From Fluctibacter halophilus (GTDB taxonomy: Bacteria; Pseudomonadota; Gammaproteobacteria; Enterobacterales; Alteromonadaceae), in the NCBI RefSeq assembly GCF_020687825.1, contig NZ_JAJEWP010000003.1, positions 248,001 through 312,000 on the forward strand: a DNA stretch of 64,000 bases, given 5' to 3'. Below the pieces are notes generated by a model that was not told the DNA's origin, ran no database searches, and saw only the letters and a list, made by a program, of their open reading frames with translations. Position numbers and translations under genes: made by a program. This document shows, piece after piece, positions 27,197-36,881 of the stretch (position 1 is the first letter of the stretch; every line of letters starts with the position of its first letter).

Positions 27197-27208
27197 AGTC
27201 TTCAACGC

Positions 27209-27391
27209 TCAGATGCCGCCAATGCGTTCGGCAAAGACTTTATAACGCTCTACGTCTTCTCGATCGAACAGAGGGCGGCCATCGGCATCTTTGTCCTTGC
27301 TTACTAACAAGCTTTCGCGTTCCAGTCGTTCGACGCGAATTTCCTGTACACCCAGATATTCGGCGACTTCCGCCACAGACATTAAACTCAT
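27209..27391 (-). CDS. Small helix-turn-helix (MerR/excisionase-like) protein
   Basis: 60 residues consisting of one winged helix-turn-helix: MSVAEVAEYLGVQEIRVERLERES, followed by a short wing with GRPLFDREDVERY. This is the fold of MerR N-termini and phage excisionases, here without any effector domain. It probably binds DNA or folds with a partner. No phage or integrase gene is nearby, and it stands alone between pepB and marC, so excisionase activity is not implied. Confidence 0.7.
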   Translation of the reverse strand: MSLMSVAEVAEYLGVQEIRVERLERESLLVSKDKDADGRPLFDREDVERYKVFAERIGGI

Positions 27392-27609
27392 TTATCCTTC
27401 CTCTGATAGAGACGTCTCTTTATTAAAGCCCATTTAAGGGTTTTTGCTAGTTGGCCTGTCAGAGCATGCTGACGCCGTATCGTTTCTTTTTACGGCAAAA
27501 AAAACATGCTGTCTATTCAACTCCCTGAATTTATTTAATTTCCGGTAGTTCAACTACGGTGCATGGGGTACACTTAACAGCACTATTTTCAACCCATTGG
27601 AGGACATTC

Positions 27610-28203
27610 ATGGACATTTGGTCGGCGGCCATCATGCTGTTTCTCATCATGGATCCTCTGGGTAATTTACCTGTCTTTATGTCAGTACTGAAAACCATTG
27701 AACCCAAGCGCCGGCGCATTGTACTGGCCCGGGAGTTGTTGTTTTCGCTGGCCATCATGTTGCTGTTTCTGTTCAGCGGGCAGGCGGTGTTGGATTTCCT
27801 CAGTGTCAGGCAGGAAACCGTCAGTATTGCCGGCGGGATTATCCTGTTTCTGATTGCGATTCGAATGATTTTTCCGCAACCCGGTGGTGTGACCGGACTC
27901 GACGGTGAGCAGGAGCCGTTTCTGGTGCCGCTGGCGATCCCGATGGTCGCGGGGCCGTCAATCCTGGCTGCATTGATCCTGCTTGCCAACCAGGATCCTG
28001 CACGGATGACCGACTGGACCATTGCCTTGTTGTCAGCCTGGTTCATTTCCGCCACCATCTTAATGTTTTCGACTGCGCTACACCGGATATTGGGTGAACG
28101 CGGCCTGATCGCTGTTGAGCGCCTGATGGGCATGATCCTGATCATGATCGCCATTCAGATGTTCCTTGACGGTGTTGGTAACTATTTCTCCCATGGCGTT
28201 TGA
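27610..28203 (+). CDS. MarC/YhgN-family inner-membrane protein
   Basis: 197 residues with six hydrophobic segments in the MarC pattern: the start LFLIMDPLGNLPVFMSVL and the later PLAIPMVAGPSILAALI repeat the same Pro-Gly motif in the two halves. The function of the family is not established despite its name. The ATG at 27610 follows a GGAGG site by 8 bases. The yjaG gene begins 13 bases downstream, so the two probably form a unit. Confidence 0.9.
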   Translation: MDIWSAAIMLFLIMDPLGNLPVFMSVLKTIEPKRRRIVLARELLFSLAIMLLFLFSGQAVLDFLSVRQETVSIAGGIILFLIAIRMIFPQPGGVTGLDGEQEPFLVPLAIPMVAGPSILAALILLANQDPARMTDWTIALLSAWFISATILMFSTALHRILGERGLIAVERLMGMILIMIAIQMFLDGVGNYFSHGV

Positions 28204-28216
28204 GGCATAACCCCCC

Positions 28217-28804
28217 ATGAGCAAACTGAACACTTTTGCGGCCGTTCGCCAGCTAAAAGGCTGGCATGCGGTTGCCTTTGCGGCGACCCTGATTGAGCGC
28301 ATGGCGCCAAACTATACCTTGTTCTGTGAATCCACCGGCTACGCAGAAGTCAGCCAGTTTCGCAACGTCTTGAACGCGGTCTGGGAGTGGTTGTCAGTCC
28401 CGAAAATGAAAATCAATCTGGCGGTTCAGTTGGAGCGGATTGAAGATGTGACGCCCCATCCTTCCGAGTATGACAGTTACGGTGTATACCCTGCGATTGA
28501 CGCCGCTGTGTCATTGTCATCCACGTTGCTGTTGATGCAGGGTGAAGATCCGCAGGGCGCAGTGGTGGTCAGCAAACTGTCGCAAGGGGCTGTAGAATCG
28601 TTCATTGAGGCTACCAGTGAGGTTGCACTCGACAGTGAGGGAATTAAAGCGCACCCACTGATGCAATGGGAAATTGAATTCCAACAAGAACTGTTGACCC
28701 TGTTGGCCCAGATGAAAGGCGGTCGAGAGGACGTTGCAACGCTCAAGGCGCTGGCAACCCAGGAAGGTGTCAGTAATCTTGGGATCGAATGTGACCCGTC
28801 CTGA
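28217..28804 (+). CDS. YjaG-family (DUF416) protein
   Basis: 195 residues of the DUF416/YjaG family, a soluble, mainly helical protein of unknown function. Recognisable blocks are LKGWHAVAFAATLIERMAPNY at the N-terminus and EYDSYGVYPAIDAAVSLSS in the middle. It follows the marC-like gene closely and is convergent with dgkA, with one base between the stops. Confidence 0.85.
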   Translation: MSKLNTFAAVRQLKGWHAVAFAATLIERMAPNYTLFCESTGYAEVSQFRNVLNAVWEWLSVPKMKINLAVQLERIEDVTPHPSEYDSYGVYPAIDAAVSLSSTLLLMQGEDPQGAVVVSKLSQGAVESFIEATSEVALDSEGIKAHPLMQWEIEFQQELLTLLAQMKGGREDVATLKALATQEGVSNLGIECDPS

Positions 28805-28805
28805 G

Positions 28806-29180
28806 TCAGGACAACAGCCGGGGTAACAACAGCGCTGACCAACTCAGAATGACCAGCAGGATGCAGAAGAACACCGCCGCTGATCCCAAATCTTTGGCTT
28901 GCTTGGATAACGGATGAATGTCTTTGCTGATGCGGTCGATGGCCGCTTCGATAGCACTGTTGATGCATTCGACGGTCAGCAGCAATAACAGTGGCATGGT
29001 CAGCAGCACCCGTTCAATGGCGTCCTGGCCCATGAACAGCCCGAGCGGGATCATTACCACACTCAACCACAACTCCTGACGAAAGGCTGACTCGTGTCGG
29101 TAGGCATACGCCAAGCCATCGATGGAACAGCGAGTGGCATTGATCACGCGTGTAAGGCCTGTGCCATTGGGTTTATTCAC
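28806..29180 (-). CDS. dgkA: Diacylglycerol kinase
   Basis: 124 residues with three membrane helices. DgkA phosphorylates diacylglycerol released during synthesis of membrane-derived glucans. The signature VECINSAIEAAIDRISKDIH is complete and is followed by KQAKDLGSAAVFF, both typical of the active site at the membrane surface. The ATG overlaps the rsmD stop by 4 bases, so it is coupled to that gene. Confidence 0.95.
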   Translation of the reverse strand: MNKPNGTGLTRVINATRCSIDGLAYAYRHESAFRQELWLSVVMIPLGLFMGQDAIERVLLTMPLLLLLTVECINSAIEAAIDRISKDIHPLSKQAKDLGSAAVFFCILLVILSWSALLLPRLLS

Positions 29181-29782
29181 ACCTTCTCCTGTACTTCAAA
29201 CAATCGGTAGCAAAAGCCTTTGGTGGCTTTATCTTTGATGCACGTCCAGTGGTTCGGCATGGTTGACAGTGATTCACCCGGTTCGTGTTCGATGTAAATC
29301 AAGCTGCCCGGATGCACCAGACCAGACTGTGACAATGCCTCAATCACAGGGTTCAATAACCCTTTGCCAAACGGCGGATCGAGAAAGATCACATCGTAAC
29401 TGTGTTGCAAGCGTGTGACAGTCTGACACGCGTCGGCGAAAATCACCTCGGCTTGCTCAGTGGGGACCTGCAACGCGCGAAGGTTGTTGCGGATTTGATC
29501 GGCAGCGCCTTTGTCCAGCTCAACAAAGGTCACATGGCGGGCATAGCGCGACAATGCCTCGAGACCCAGACTGCCGCTGCCGGCAAACAAGTCCAGGCAT
29601 CGGCTGTCACGAATATCGTTCATTAGCCAGTTGAACAGGGTTTCTTTGGTGCGATCGGTGGTGGGACGCAGGCCGTCCCGATCCAGTACTGGCAGTTTTC
29701 GCCCCCGCCATTGGCCGCTGATCAATCGGATACTGCCGACTGACTTGCCGCTATCGGGCTTTTTGTTTGTGCCTCGCCTCAT
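29177..29782 (-). CDS. rsmD: 16S rRNA (guanine966-N2)-methyltransferase
   Basis: 201 residues. RsmD methylates G966 of 16S rRNA. It shows IRLISGQWRGRKLPV at the start, LRPTTDRTKETLFNWL, the SAM motif CLDLFAGSGSLGLEAL and the catalytic FLDPPFGKG. The ATG at 29782 matches the family length; the longer frame to 29860 adds an unrelated leader. It is divergent from ftsY, the usual arrangement. Confidence 0.94.
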   Translation of the reverse strand: MRRGTNKKPDSGKSVGSIRLISGQWRGRKLPVLDRDGLRPTTDRTKETLFNWLMNDIRDSRCLDLFAGSGSLGLEALSRYARHVTFVELDKGAADQIRNNLRALQVPTEQAEVIFADACQTVTRLQHSYDVIFLDPPFGKGLLNPVIEALSQSGLVHPGSLIYIEHEPGESLSTMPNHWTCIKDKATKGFCYRLFEVQEKV

Positions 29783-29937
29783 TTGACCAAGAGATGTTAT
29801 GATTGTCCGAATTGCACGATAGTGTACCCGCTTTCCTGTCGGCTTGCTTGCTGAATCCATTGTTTCAGGGCATCAGACAGCCGCGCAGTACACTGACAAC
29901 CTTTATTTGCGTGACATAAGCAGGACCGTATTCACCC

Positions 29938-31302
29938 ATGTCAAAATTTTTCCGCTGGTTTAAAAAAGACCAAGACACCGCAACTGATAACGCTGCGTCG
30001 CCTTCTGAACAGGATCTTCCAGCCGCTGATACAGCCGAACACACTGATACGCCAGAAACATCCGTGGCGCCGAGTCAGGACCCTGCCCCTGCAGCCGCAG
30101 AAGAGCCGCCGGTACCGACACCTTCGCCGTTGCCGTCGGAAACACCCGAAGAACATCCCCAAACGTCGCTGGATGCACAGCCTGAGCCCATTGTTGAACA
30201 ACAACCTGTGCAGCCATCTGAGCCTGCCAATGTTGTCACTGACGCACAGAGTGAAACCGCACAACACAGTGAGCCGGAGTTGGTTGAGTCCTCTGCAGCT
30301 GTCGACGTCGTTGAAGCGTCTGAACCGGCAGCAGAATCGTCGCCCAACGTCTCAGGTGACGGGACTGACGCAGAGCAAAAGCAAGGCTTTTTCTCCCGGT
30401 TAAAACGGGGATTGTCGCGCACCAAGGAAAATATCGGCTCTGGATTTGTTGGCTTGTTCAAAGGTAAAACCATTGATGACGAGCTGTTTGAGGAGCTTGA
30501 AACCCAGTTACTGATTGCCGACGTGGGCATGGATACAACCACCCGTATCATCGATGAGCTGACCCAGTCGGCCAGTCGCGGGCAGCTGAAAGATGGTGAA
30601 GCCCTGTATGGCCTGTTACGTGAACAATTGTCGCAACTGTTGCACAAGGTGGAGCAACCGTTGACCGTGAACAACCAACAGGGGCCCTTCGTTATCCTGA
30701 TGGTCGGTGTCAACGGTGTGGGTAAGACCACCACCATCGGTAAGATGGCCAAACAGTTTCAGCAACAAGGCAAGAAAGTCATGTTGGCTGCCGGTGATAC
30801 GTTCCGGGCCGCTGCCGTTGAGCAGTTACAAGTGTGGGGAGAGCGCAACAACATTCCCGTTATCGCCCAGCACACCGGTGCCGACAGTGCATCAGTGATT
30901 TACGACGCCGTTCAGGCGGCCAAGGCCCGCGGAGTGGATGTATTGATCGCTGATACGGCAGGCCGTTTGCAAAACAAAGATCACCTGATGGAAGAACTCA
31001 AAAAAGTGGTTCGGGTGATGAAAAAGCTGGACGTGGAAGCGCCCCACGAGATCATGCTGACCCTGGATGCCGGTACCGGTCAGAATGCCATGAGTCAGGC
31101 ACGGTTATTCCATGATGCGGTTGGTTTGACCGGGATTACGCTGACCAAGCTGGATGGTACAGCGAAGGGCGGCGTCATTTTTGCTATCGCAGATAAATTC
31201 GAGCTACCCATTCGCTATATCGGTGTGGGTGAAGCCATTGACGACTTGCGCACGTTTGACAGCCAACAGTTCGTCGATGCACTATTTAGCGAAAGCCAGT
31301 AA
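29938..31302 (+). CDS. ftsY: Signal recognition particle receptor FtsY
   Basis: 454 residues. FtsY docks ribosome-SRP complexes at the inner membrane. The N-terminal A domain (about residues 15-150) is acidic and rich in Glu, Pro and Ala. The NG domain has FFSRLKRGLSRTKENIGSG, the P-loop GVNGVGKTTTIGKMA, DTFRAAAVEQL, DTAGRLQNK and TKLDGTAKGG. It starts the ftsY-ftsE-ftsX unit, with 9 bases to the ftsE start. Confidence 0.97.
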   Translation: MSKFFRWFKKDQDTATDNAASPSEQDLPAADTAEHTDTPETSVAPSQDPAPAAAEEPPVPTPSPLPSETPEEHPQTSLDAQPEPIVEQQPVQPSEPANVVTDAQSETAQHSEPELVESSAAVDVVEASEPAAESSPNVSGDGTDAEQKQGFFSRLKRGLSRTKENIGSGFVGLFKGKTIDDELFEELETQLLIADVGMDTTTRIIDELTQSASRGQLKDGEALYGLLREQLSQLLHKVEQPLTVNNQQGPFVILMVGVNGVGKTTTIGKMAKQFQQQGKKVMLAAGDTFRAAAVEQLQVWGERNNIPVIAQHTGADSASVIYDAVQAAKARGVDVLIADTAGRLQNKDHLMEELKKVVRVMKKLDVEAPHEIMLTLDAGTGQNAMSQARLFHDAVGLTGITLTKLDGTAKGGVIFAIADKFELPIRYIGVGEAIDDLRTFDSQQFVDALFSESQ

Positions 31303-31311
31303 GGACACGTT

Positions 31312-32016
31312 GTGATTAAATTCGAAAACGTCAGCAAGACCTACTCCGGTGGGCAGCAGGCCTTGCGTCAGGTCAACTTTCACATTGAGCCTGGTGAAAT
31401 GGCGTTTTTGACCGGTCATTCCGGCGCGGGTAAAAGTACCCTGCTTAAGCTGATCAGCATCATGGAGCGGCCCACCGTTGGCAAAGTGCTGATCAACGGC
31501 CACGATCTGAACACTATCCACCGTCGTCAGATTGCTTATATTCGTCGTGATATCGGAATGATTTTCCAAAGCCATCAGTTGCTGATGGACCGGACGGTGT
31601 TTGACAATGTCGCATTGCCGTTGGTGATTGACGGATACTCACGCAAGGAAATCAATAAACGGGTCAGTGCCGCATTGGAAATGGTGGGGTTGCGCGATAA
31701 GGTGCGGAATCTGCCAATCATGCTTTCCGGTGGTGAGCAACAGCGGGTGGGTATTGCCCGTGCGGTGGTCAACAAACCGCCGTTGTTGTTAGCCGATGAG
31801 CCTACCGGCAACCTTGATCCCAAGTTATCGATGGAAATCATTCGCCTGTTTGAAGAATTCAACCAGGCTGGGGTTTCGGTGTTTATTGCCACCCACGACC
31901 TGGGCCTGATTGCGCGCATGAAATACCGCACACTCACCCTGCGTCAGGGACAGATGATCGACGATGGCTTGTCAGAGGACTGGCAAACGGATCCCTTGCA
32001 GGAGGACAGCCTGTGA
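31312..32016 (+). CDS. ftsE: Cell division ATP-binding protein FtsE
   Basis: 234 residues. FtsE is the ATPase of the FtsEX complex, which links the divisome to periplasmic amidase activators. Motifs are Walker A GHSGAGKST, signature LSGGEQQRVGIARA and Walker B LLLADEPTGNLD. The start is a GTG (MIKFENVSKTY). The stop overlaps the ftsX GTG by 4 bases. The protein is about 10 residues longer at the C-terminus than E. coli FtsE. Confidence 0.96.
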   Translation: MIKFENVSKTYSGGQQALRQVNFHIEPGEMAFLTGHSGAGKSTLLKLISIMERPTVGKVLINGHDLNTIHRRQIAYIRRDIGMIFQSHQLLMDRTVFDNVALPLVIDGYSRKEINKRVSAALEMVGLRDKVRNLPIMLSGGEQQRVGIARAVVNKPPLLLADEPTGNLDPKLSMEIIRLFEEFNQAGVSVFIATHDLGLIARMKYRTLTLRQGQMIDDGLSEDWQTDPLQEDSL

Positions 32017-32993
32017 GTCTGTTATTTAAAGGCCGTCCCCAGGGCGCCCAGATGAGTCATATCAGCATGCTGCAACGGCTGATGATGTTTTTTGTCAGTC
32101 ACGTTCGACAGGCATTAGGCAGTTTGGGCGAGTTGTGGCGGGCACCTGCCGCCAGCCTGATGACCATCGGTGTGCTGGGTCTCAGTATTACCCTGCCCAG
32201 CACCCTGTACGTGATGGTGAAAAATGCCGAGCAACTGAGCGCGGGTTGGGAGCAGGCGTCAGAGATATCCCTGTTCCTGCGTCAGGACACCCGTCCTGCC
32301 GACGTGCAGCAGTTGATTACCCGATTGTCGTTGTGGCCGGAAATCGACAGCCTGGTGCATATCAGCAAAGCCGATGCGCTGGAAGAATTCAAACAACTGT
32401 CCGGCTTTGGTGATGCGCTGACCCACCTCGACAGTAACCCGTTGCCCGATGTGATCCTGGTGACCCCAACCGAGCGCCATGCAAGCCCATCCTCTGCCAG
32501 TCGATTACTGGACAAGTTGCGTAAAGAGCGGGAAGTGGAGCTCGGCAAGCTGGACATTGAATGGCTGGAAAGGTTGCACGGTTTTCTGGGCATTGCCCGG
32601 GACGTTGTCGGTGTGGTTGCATTGCTGCTGTTTCTGGCAGTGGTGCTGATCATTGGCAACACCATTCGACTCAACATTTCCAACAAGCGGGATGAAATTC
32701 TGGTCATGAAACTGGTGGGAGCCACTGACGCGTTTATCCATCGTCCTTTCCTGTATACCGGTTTCTGGTATGGCTTATTGGGTGGGATCCTCGCCTGGTT
32801 TGCCGTATCCCTGTTGCTGTGGTGGGTCGATGGCAGTATCCGATATGTCAGCAGTCTGTATCAAAGCCCGTTTGAACTCAGCGGTTTGAGTGCGTCGGAT
32901 TTGCTGCTGATGTTGGCGATGTCAGTGATGCTGGGCCTGGCGGGTTCGATGATATCCGTGCACCGGCATGTGCGTGAAATAGAGCCCCGGTAA
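32013..32993 (+). CDS. ftsX: Cell division protein FtsX
   Basis: 326 residues, four membrane segments and a periplasmic loop (about residues 65-190) after the first segment (LMTIGVLGLSITLPSTLYVM). The C-terminal half holds the FtsX domain with NTIRLNISNKRDEILVMKLVGATDAFI, the characteristic motif. The start is a GTG overlapping the ftsE stop. In many relatives rpoH follows directly; here two EAL-HDOD genes on the other strand come between. Confidence 0.95.
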   Translation: MSLLFKGRPQGAQMSHISMLQRLMMFFVSHVRQALGSLGELWRAPAASLMTIGVLGLSITLPSTLYVMVKNAEQLSAGWEQASEISLFLRQDTRPADVQQLITRLSLWPEIDSLVHISKADALEEFKQLSGFGDALTHLDSNPLPDVILVTPTERHASPSSASRLLDKLRKEREVELGKLDIEWLERLHGFLGIARDVVGVVALLLFLAVVLIIGNTIRLNISNKRDEILVMKLVGATDAFIHRPFLYTGFWYGLLGGILAWFAVSLLLWWVDGSIRYVSSLYQSPFELSGLSASDLLLMLAMSVMLGLAGSMISVHRHVREIEPR

Positions 32994-33015
32994 GACACCA
33001 GGGCACGTGTCGGAT

Positions 33016-34257
33016 TTACTGAACGTGAGGTTTGGGGAAATGCGGTGATATGGTCTGACGTACACTGTTGCCCCACAATACCGCTTCATTGAACAGACCA
33101 TGCACCCGTTTCTGATCAAGCTGCAGTGCATCGGAAACCCGTTTGACTTTCAGCCAGGTGGCACTTTCAAATGCCCGCGCCAGCAGCAGGAACAAGGCGA
33201 AGTCATTTTGCCCGCCGCATAAGGCGAACTTCACTTCATCCACAATCGGCATTTTCTCGACCAGTTCCTTCATCGGTTGATCGAGCAACGCATCCAGCAA
33301 TGAGAACAGGCCAACCATAAAACCGGTGGGTGGATTGTCACCAAAGGCCTTTTCTTTGGCCAGCGAATCACAGAACCGTGCCCGCACCAGCGACATATGG
33401 ATCAACTCCATCGGCTTGTCATCGGTCAGGTTAGCCAACGCCAGCAAAGCGATGAACTTTTTAATTTCCACTTCGCCCATGTAGGTCAGGGCATGGCGCA
33501 AAGAGGTAATTTTATAGCGCTTGTTGATCAACGGGTTATTGATAAAACGCAGCAGCATGTACGACAGACCCACATCCCGCTCGATGATTTCATTGATGCT
33601 GTCGATGTTAAACGAGCGACTGGAGGCTTCGCTGATCAATTGCACCAGTGCCAGTTTGGACGTGGGCAGTTGGCCACCGGCCAGCGATTCCGGCTTGGAA
33701 AAGAAATAGCCCTGGAAATAGTCGAAACCGAGGTTTTTGTAAGTCAGAAACTGTTGTTGGGTTTCAACTTCTTCGGCCACCAGTTTGACATTGGCATTCA
33801 GTAGCCCGGGGATTTTCTGCGCGATATGCTGATGTTTGTGTTGTCCGACATCCACTTTGACAATGTCGACGAGGGGCAGCAAACCATGGGCATCCTGCTC
33901 CAGCATCGGATCATCAATGGCCAATTGGAACCCCATGTTCTTGATTTGTTTGCAGGCTTCGAGCAATCCATGGTTGGTGGTACCCGGCTCTTCAATTTCG
34001 ACCACCACCGTCTGCGGATCCAGCGTGGCAGGCAGCCCTTTGAGCAGGGTGTCGCGCTGAAAATTGATAAACGCGGTTTTCTGACAGGAGATATCATCCA
34101 ACCCCAGCTTCAGGGTTTCTCTGGCCATGCGCTCGGCTTTGTCGTCATCGGCATGGTCGGGATAGCAGTTGGCTACGCCGTCCCTGAACAATAATTCATA
34201 CGCGTAAACCTCTTTTTCACCATCCAATATGGGTTGTCGCGCGATAAAAGCGAACAT
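33016..34257 (-). CDS. EAL-HDOD signalling protein, copy A
   Basis: 413 residues: an N-terminal EAL-like domain (residues about 1-200) and a C-terminal HDOD domain (about 200-400), the YuxH type. The EAL half is altered (YELLFRD for EALxR, and AIDDPMLEQD instead of DDFGTG), so phosphodiesterase activity is unlikely. The HDOD half shows LLRFINNPLINKRYKITSLRHALTYMGEVEIKKFI, almost identical to the neighbouring gene. The start at 34257 aligns with the paralogue. It is convergent with ftsX, and a 153-base gap separates it from copy B. Confidence 0.88.
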   Translation of the reverse strand: MFAFIARQPILDGEKEVYAYELLFRDGVANCYPDHADDDKAERMARETLKLGLDDISCQKTAFINFQRDTLLKGLPATLDPQTVVVEIEEPGTTNHGLLEACKQIKNMGFQLAIDDPMLEQDAHGLLPLVDIVKVDVGQHKHQHIAQKIPGLLNANVKLVAEEVETQQQFLTYKNLGFDYFQGYFFSKPESLAGGQLPTSKLALVQLISEASSRSFNIDSINEIIERDVGLSYMLLRFINNPLINKRYKITSLRHALTYMGEVEIKKFIALLALANLTDDKPMELIHMSLVRARFCDSLAKEKAFGDNPPTGFMVGLFSLLDALLDQPMKELVEKMPIVDEVKFALCGGQNDFALFLLLARAFESATWLKVKRVSDALQLDQKRVHGLFNEAVLWGNSVRQTISPHFPKPHVQ

Positions 34258-34410
34258 TCGTCCTTCCTCAACATGGGTCTGCAATTTGTTGTTATTGTTG
34301 TGATCGCCATTTTGTATAGTCGATTTGGTCAAAATGGCTGCGCTAACGTCAAATGTATACTACCAAGCGGGGGCAGGTCTAGGAAAGGTGCGCGGGAAGC
34401 GACCAATCAC

Positions 34411-35640
34411 TTAAGCATTTGTGTTTTTAAGGCTGCCTGACATGGAAGCACCCCATTTGATTGCCTCGATATAAAACTGATGCAGCAGGGATTCAGTAAT
34501 GTTCAACTGCTGGCTCAATATCGAAATTCGCTGCCAATGGCCGGTTTCCAGCGCGATGGCAGTGTTCAGATACAAGCGTAGATCGCTTTCTTCACCACAC
34601 AGTGCCTGTTTGACATCTTCCCGCAGGGGTAGTTTGTCCATCAGTTGTTGCATGGTTTGATCAAGCATCGCATCCAGCAGTGAAAACAATCCGACCAGAA
34701 AGCCGGTGGGTGGATTGTCGCTATCTTTGCGTGCATGCGCCATCAGTTCACAAAATTTGGCCCGAACCAGTGACATATTGGCCAGTTCAAGGGGTTTGTT
34801 ATCGCCCAGGTTGGCCAGCGCCAACAAGGCAACAAACTTTTTCACCTCCACTTCACCCATGTAGGTGAGGGCGTGACGCAAAGAGGTGATTTTATTGCGT
34901 TTATTGATGATGGGATTGTTGATAAAGCGCAGCAACATATAGGATAAGGCCACGTCACGTTCGATGATGCTGTTGATACGATCAAAGTCAAACCGTGTAC
35001 TGCTGCTGGCTTCCATCAACTCCAGCAACAGCAGCTTGGCGTTTGGGATGCTTTTTTGCCGGATGACTTCCGGTCTGGCGAAGTAATAGCCCTGGAAATA
35101 CTGATACCCCAACTGCGCACATTGTTCATACTGCTCCCGGGTTTCAACCCGTTCAGCCAGCCATTTAACGCGCAGATCCTTGAATTCTTGCTGCTTGGTT
35201 AATAGTAAACCAGGGTCTGCATGGGAAATGTCGACTTTTACGTAATGCACGTAGGGCAAAAAGGGATCCCATTTAGGATTAAAGTCGTAGTCATCAAGAG
35301 CGATGCGGTAGCCGAGATCGCGAATGTGCTTACAGGCTTCAATCAACTTAGGGTTGATGTCAACGGTTTCGACAATCTCGATCACCACACTGGACGGATC
35401 GAGAGACGTTGGGAAACGGTACAGCAGGGTATCCTGATGGAAATTGATGAATGCCAGTTTGCCGCCGGTGATTTCTTCTACCCCGAGGGTCAGGTGGCTG
35501 CCGGTCAGCAGTTTTGAGGTTGCTTCGTCAGGTTGAATGTCAGGAAAGCAGTTGTTTTCGCTATCACGAAACAACAGCTCGTAGGCAAACACATTTTGCT
35601 TAACGTCGGTAATGACTTGACGGGCTACATAAGCAAACAC
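34411..35640 (-). CDS. EAL-HDOD signalling protein, copy B
   Basis: 409 residues with the same layout as copy A: MFAYVARQVITDVKQNVFAY opens a degenerate EAL domain (YELLFRD; ALDDYDFNPKWD), and the HDOD domain carries LLRFINNPIINKRNKITSLRHALTYMGEVEVKKFV. The HDOD cores of the two copies are far more alike than the EAL halves, as expected after tandem duplication with the EAL part free to change. HDOD proteins act in signalling and regulation, usually through protein contacts. It is divergent from rpoH. Confidence 0.88.
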   Translation of the reverse strand: MFAYVARQVITDVKQNVFAYELLFRDSENNCFPDIQPDEATSKLLTGSHLTLGVEEITGGKLAFINFHQDTLLYRFPTSLDPSSVVIEIVETVDINPKLIEACKHIRDLGYRIALDDYDFNPKWDPFLPYVHYVKVDISHADPGLLLTKQQEFKDLRVKWLAERVETREQYEQCAQLGYQYFQGYYFARPEVIRQKSIPNAKLLLLELMEASSSTRFDFDRINSIIERDVALSYMLLRFINNPIINKRNKITSLRHALTYMGEVEVKKFVALLALANLGDNKPLELANMSLVRAKFCELMAHARKDSDNPPTGFLVGLFSLLDAMLDQTMQQLMDKLPLREDVKQALCGEESDLRLYLNTAIALETGHWQRISILSQQLNITESLLHQFYIEAIKWGASMSGSLKNTNA

Positions 35641-35778
35641 GGCGGCTCCTCAATGGAAATGAAAAAGAGGATTGCAACACTCTGTTGCAATTGGGTTGGT
35701 TACTGACATCAGATTGTCACGTAATTTTGTTATACATCAAGCCTATACAATATTCAGGTTTTTTGTGTCGGCTGAATG

Positions 35779-35807
35779 GGAATTTTTTGTCATTATTACG
35801 GTCTATT
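35779..35807 (+). promoter_or_regulatory. Possible sigma-E-type promoter of rpoH
   Basis: GGAATTT (35779-35785) is followed after 16 bases by TCTAT (35802-35806), close to the RpoE pattern GGAACTT-N16-TCtga. It lies about 75 bases before the rpoH ATG. In E. coli one rpoH promoter is RpoE-dependent. The match is imperfect in an AT-rich region. Confidence 0.35.
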
Positions 35808-35880
35808 CAGGTGGCAAAACTCTGGCACCCCGGCAGTGCCTTTGATAGACTACTTGGCCGGATAAATGGATGAGGTGAAT

Positions 35881-36732
35881 ATGAGCTCAAACATGCAATC
35901 ACTAGCATTAAGCGTTCCTCACAGTGGCAGCATTGAAACATACATGCAGGCTGTCAGCAGCATTGACATGCTCAGTGCCGAGGAAGAACGTTCTCTTGCT
36001 GTACGCTTGCAACAGGAAGGTGATTTAGAGGCAGCCCGTAAGCTGATCATGTCACACCTGCGCTTTGTGGTGCATATCGCAAAATCGTATTCCGGATATG
36101 GCTTGCCCCAGGCGGATCTTATCCAGGAAGGCAATATCGGCTTGATGAAGGCCGTTAAGCGTTTCGACCCCAGTGTCGGAGTACGCCTGGTGTCCTTTGC
36201 TGTGCACTGGATTAAGGCTGAAATTCACGAGTTTGTGCTGCGTAACTGGCGCATCGTGAAGGTCGCCACCACCAAAGCGCAACGTAAGCTGTTCTTCAAC
36301 CTGCGCAAAGCCAAAAAGCGCCTGGGATGGTTCACCCATGAAGAAGTTCAGAAAGTGGCTGACGAACTGGGTGTAAGCACCAAAGAAGTGCTGCAGATGG
36401 AAGCGCGCATGAGCAGTCAGGATCAGGCATTCGATTTGTCTGCCGACGATGATGACAGCGGTAGCTTCGCACCGGTTCAGTACCTTGAAGACAAGAGTGA
36501 AGACGTTGAGTCCCAGGTGATCAATGATGACTGGGATAAGAACGCCGCTGACCGTTTGTATTCAGCGATCAAAACCCTGGATGAACGTAGCCAGCACATT
36601 ATTCAAACCCGCTGGTTGGCTGATGAAAAGACCACGTTGCAGGATCTGGCTGACAAATACGACGTGTCTGCCGAGCGAGTCCGGCAAATCGAAAAGAATG
36701 CAATGAAGAAGCTCCAGGCCGCGATGGCGTAG
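35881..36732 (+). CDS. rpoH: Heat-shock sigma factor RpoH (sigma-32)
   Basis: 283 residues, the normal RpoH length. Region 2 shows [20 protein letters not shown] and [19 protein letters not shown]. The RpoH box lies in the segment [17 protein letters not shown], and region 4 ends with [19 protein letters not shown]. It directs RNA polymerase to heat-shock genes, such as hslVU and perhaps prlC in this window. The ATG at 35881 has a GAGGTG site; an ATG five codons earlier lacks one. A terminator follows. Confidence 0.97.
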   Translation: MSSNMQSLALSVPHSGSIETYMQAVSSIDMLSAEEERSLAVRLQQEGDLEAARKLIMSHLRFVVHIAKSYSGYGLPQADLIQEGNIGLMKAVKRFDPSVGVRLVSFAVHWIKAEIHEFVLRNWRIVKVATTKAQRKLFFNLRKAKKRLGWFTHEEVQKVADELGVSTKEVLQMEARMSSQDQAFDLSADDDDSGSFAPVQYLEDKSEDVESQVINDDWDKNAADRLYSAIKTLDERSQHIIQTRWLADEKTTLQDLADKYDVSAERVRQIEKNAMKKLQAAMA

Positions 36733-36754
36733 GGATTCTTTATCACTGTTTTAG

Positions 36755-36786
36755 AAAACGCGGTCCATAGTGGCCGCGTTTTTTTT
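36755..36786 (+). terminator. Intrinsic terminator after rpoH
   Basis: AAAACGCGG/CCGCGTTTT pair across a 10-base loop, followed by a long T-run. Confidence 0.85.
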
Positions 36787-36881
36787 GCGCGTGGTTAACG
36801 GACAGTCGTCTTGCATGGTCACGCCACGATTGTATAACCTGCTGACTCGCGAGCCACGCAGCGATGAACAAGGAGAAATGC

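Noticed and set aside
27209-27391. Excisionase of a prophage
   Set aside because: The fold fits, but no integrase or phage gene is nearby.
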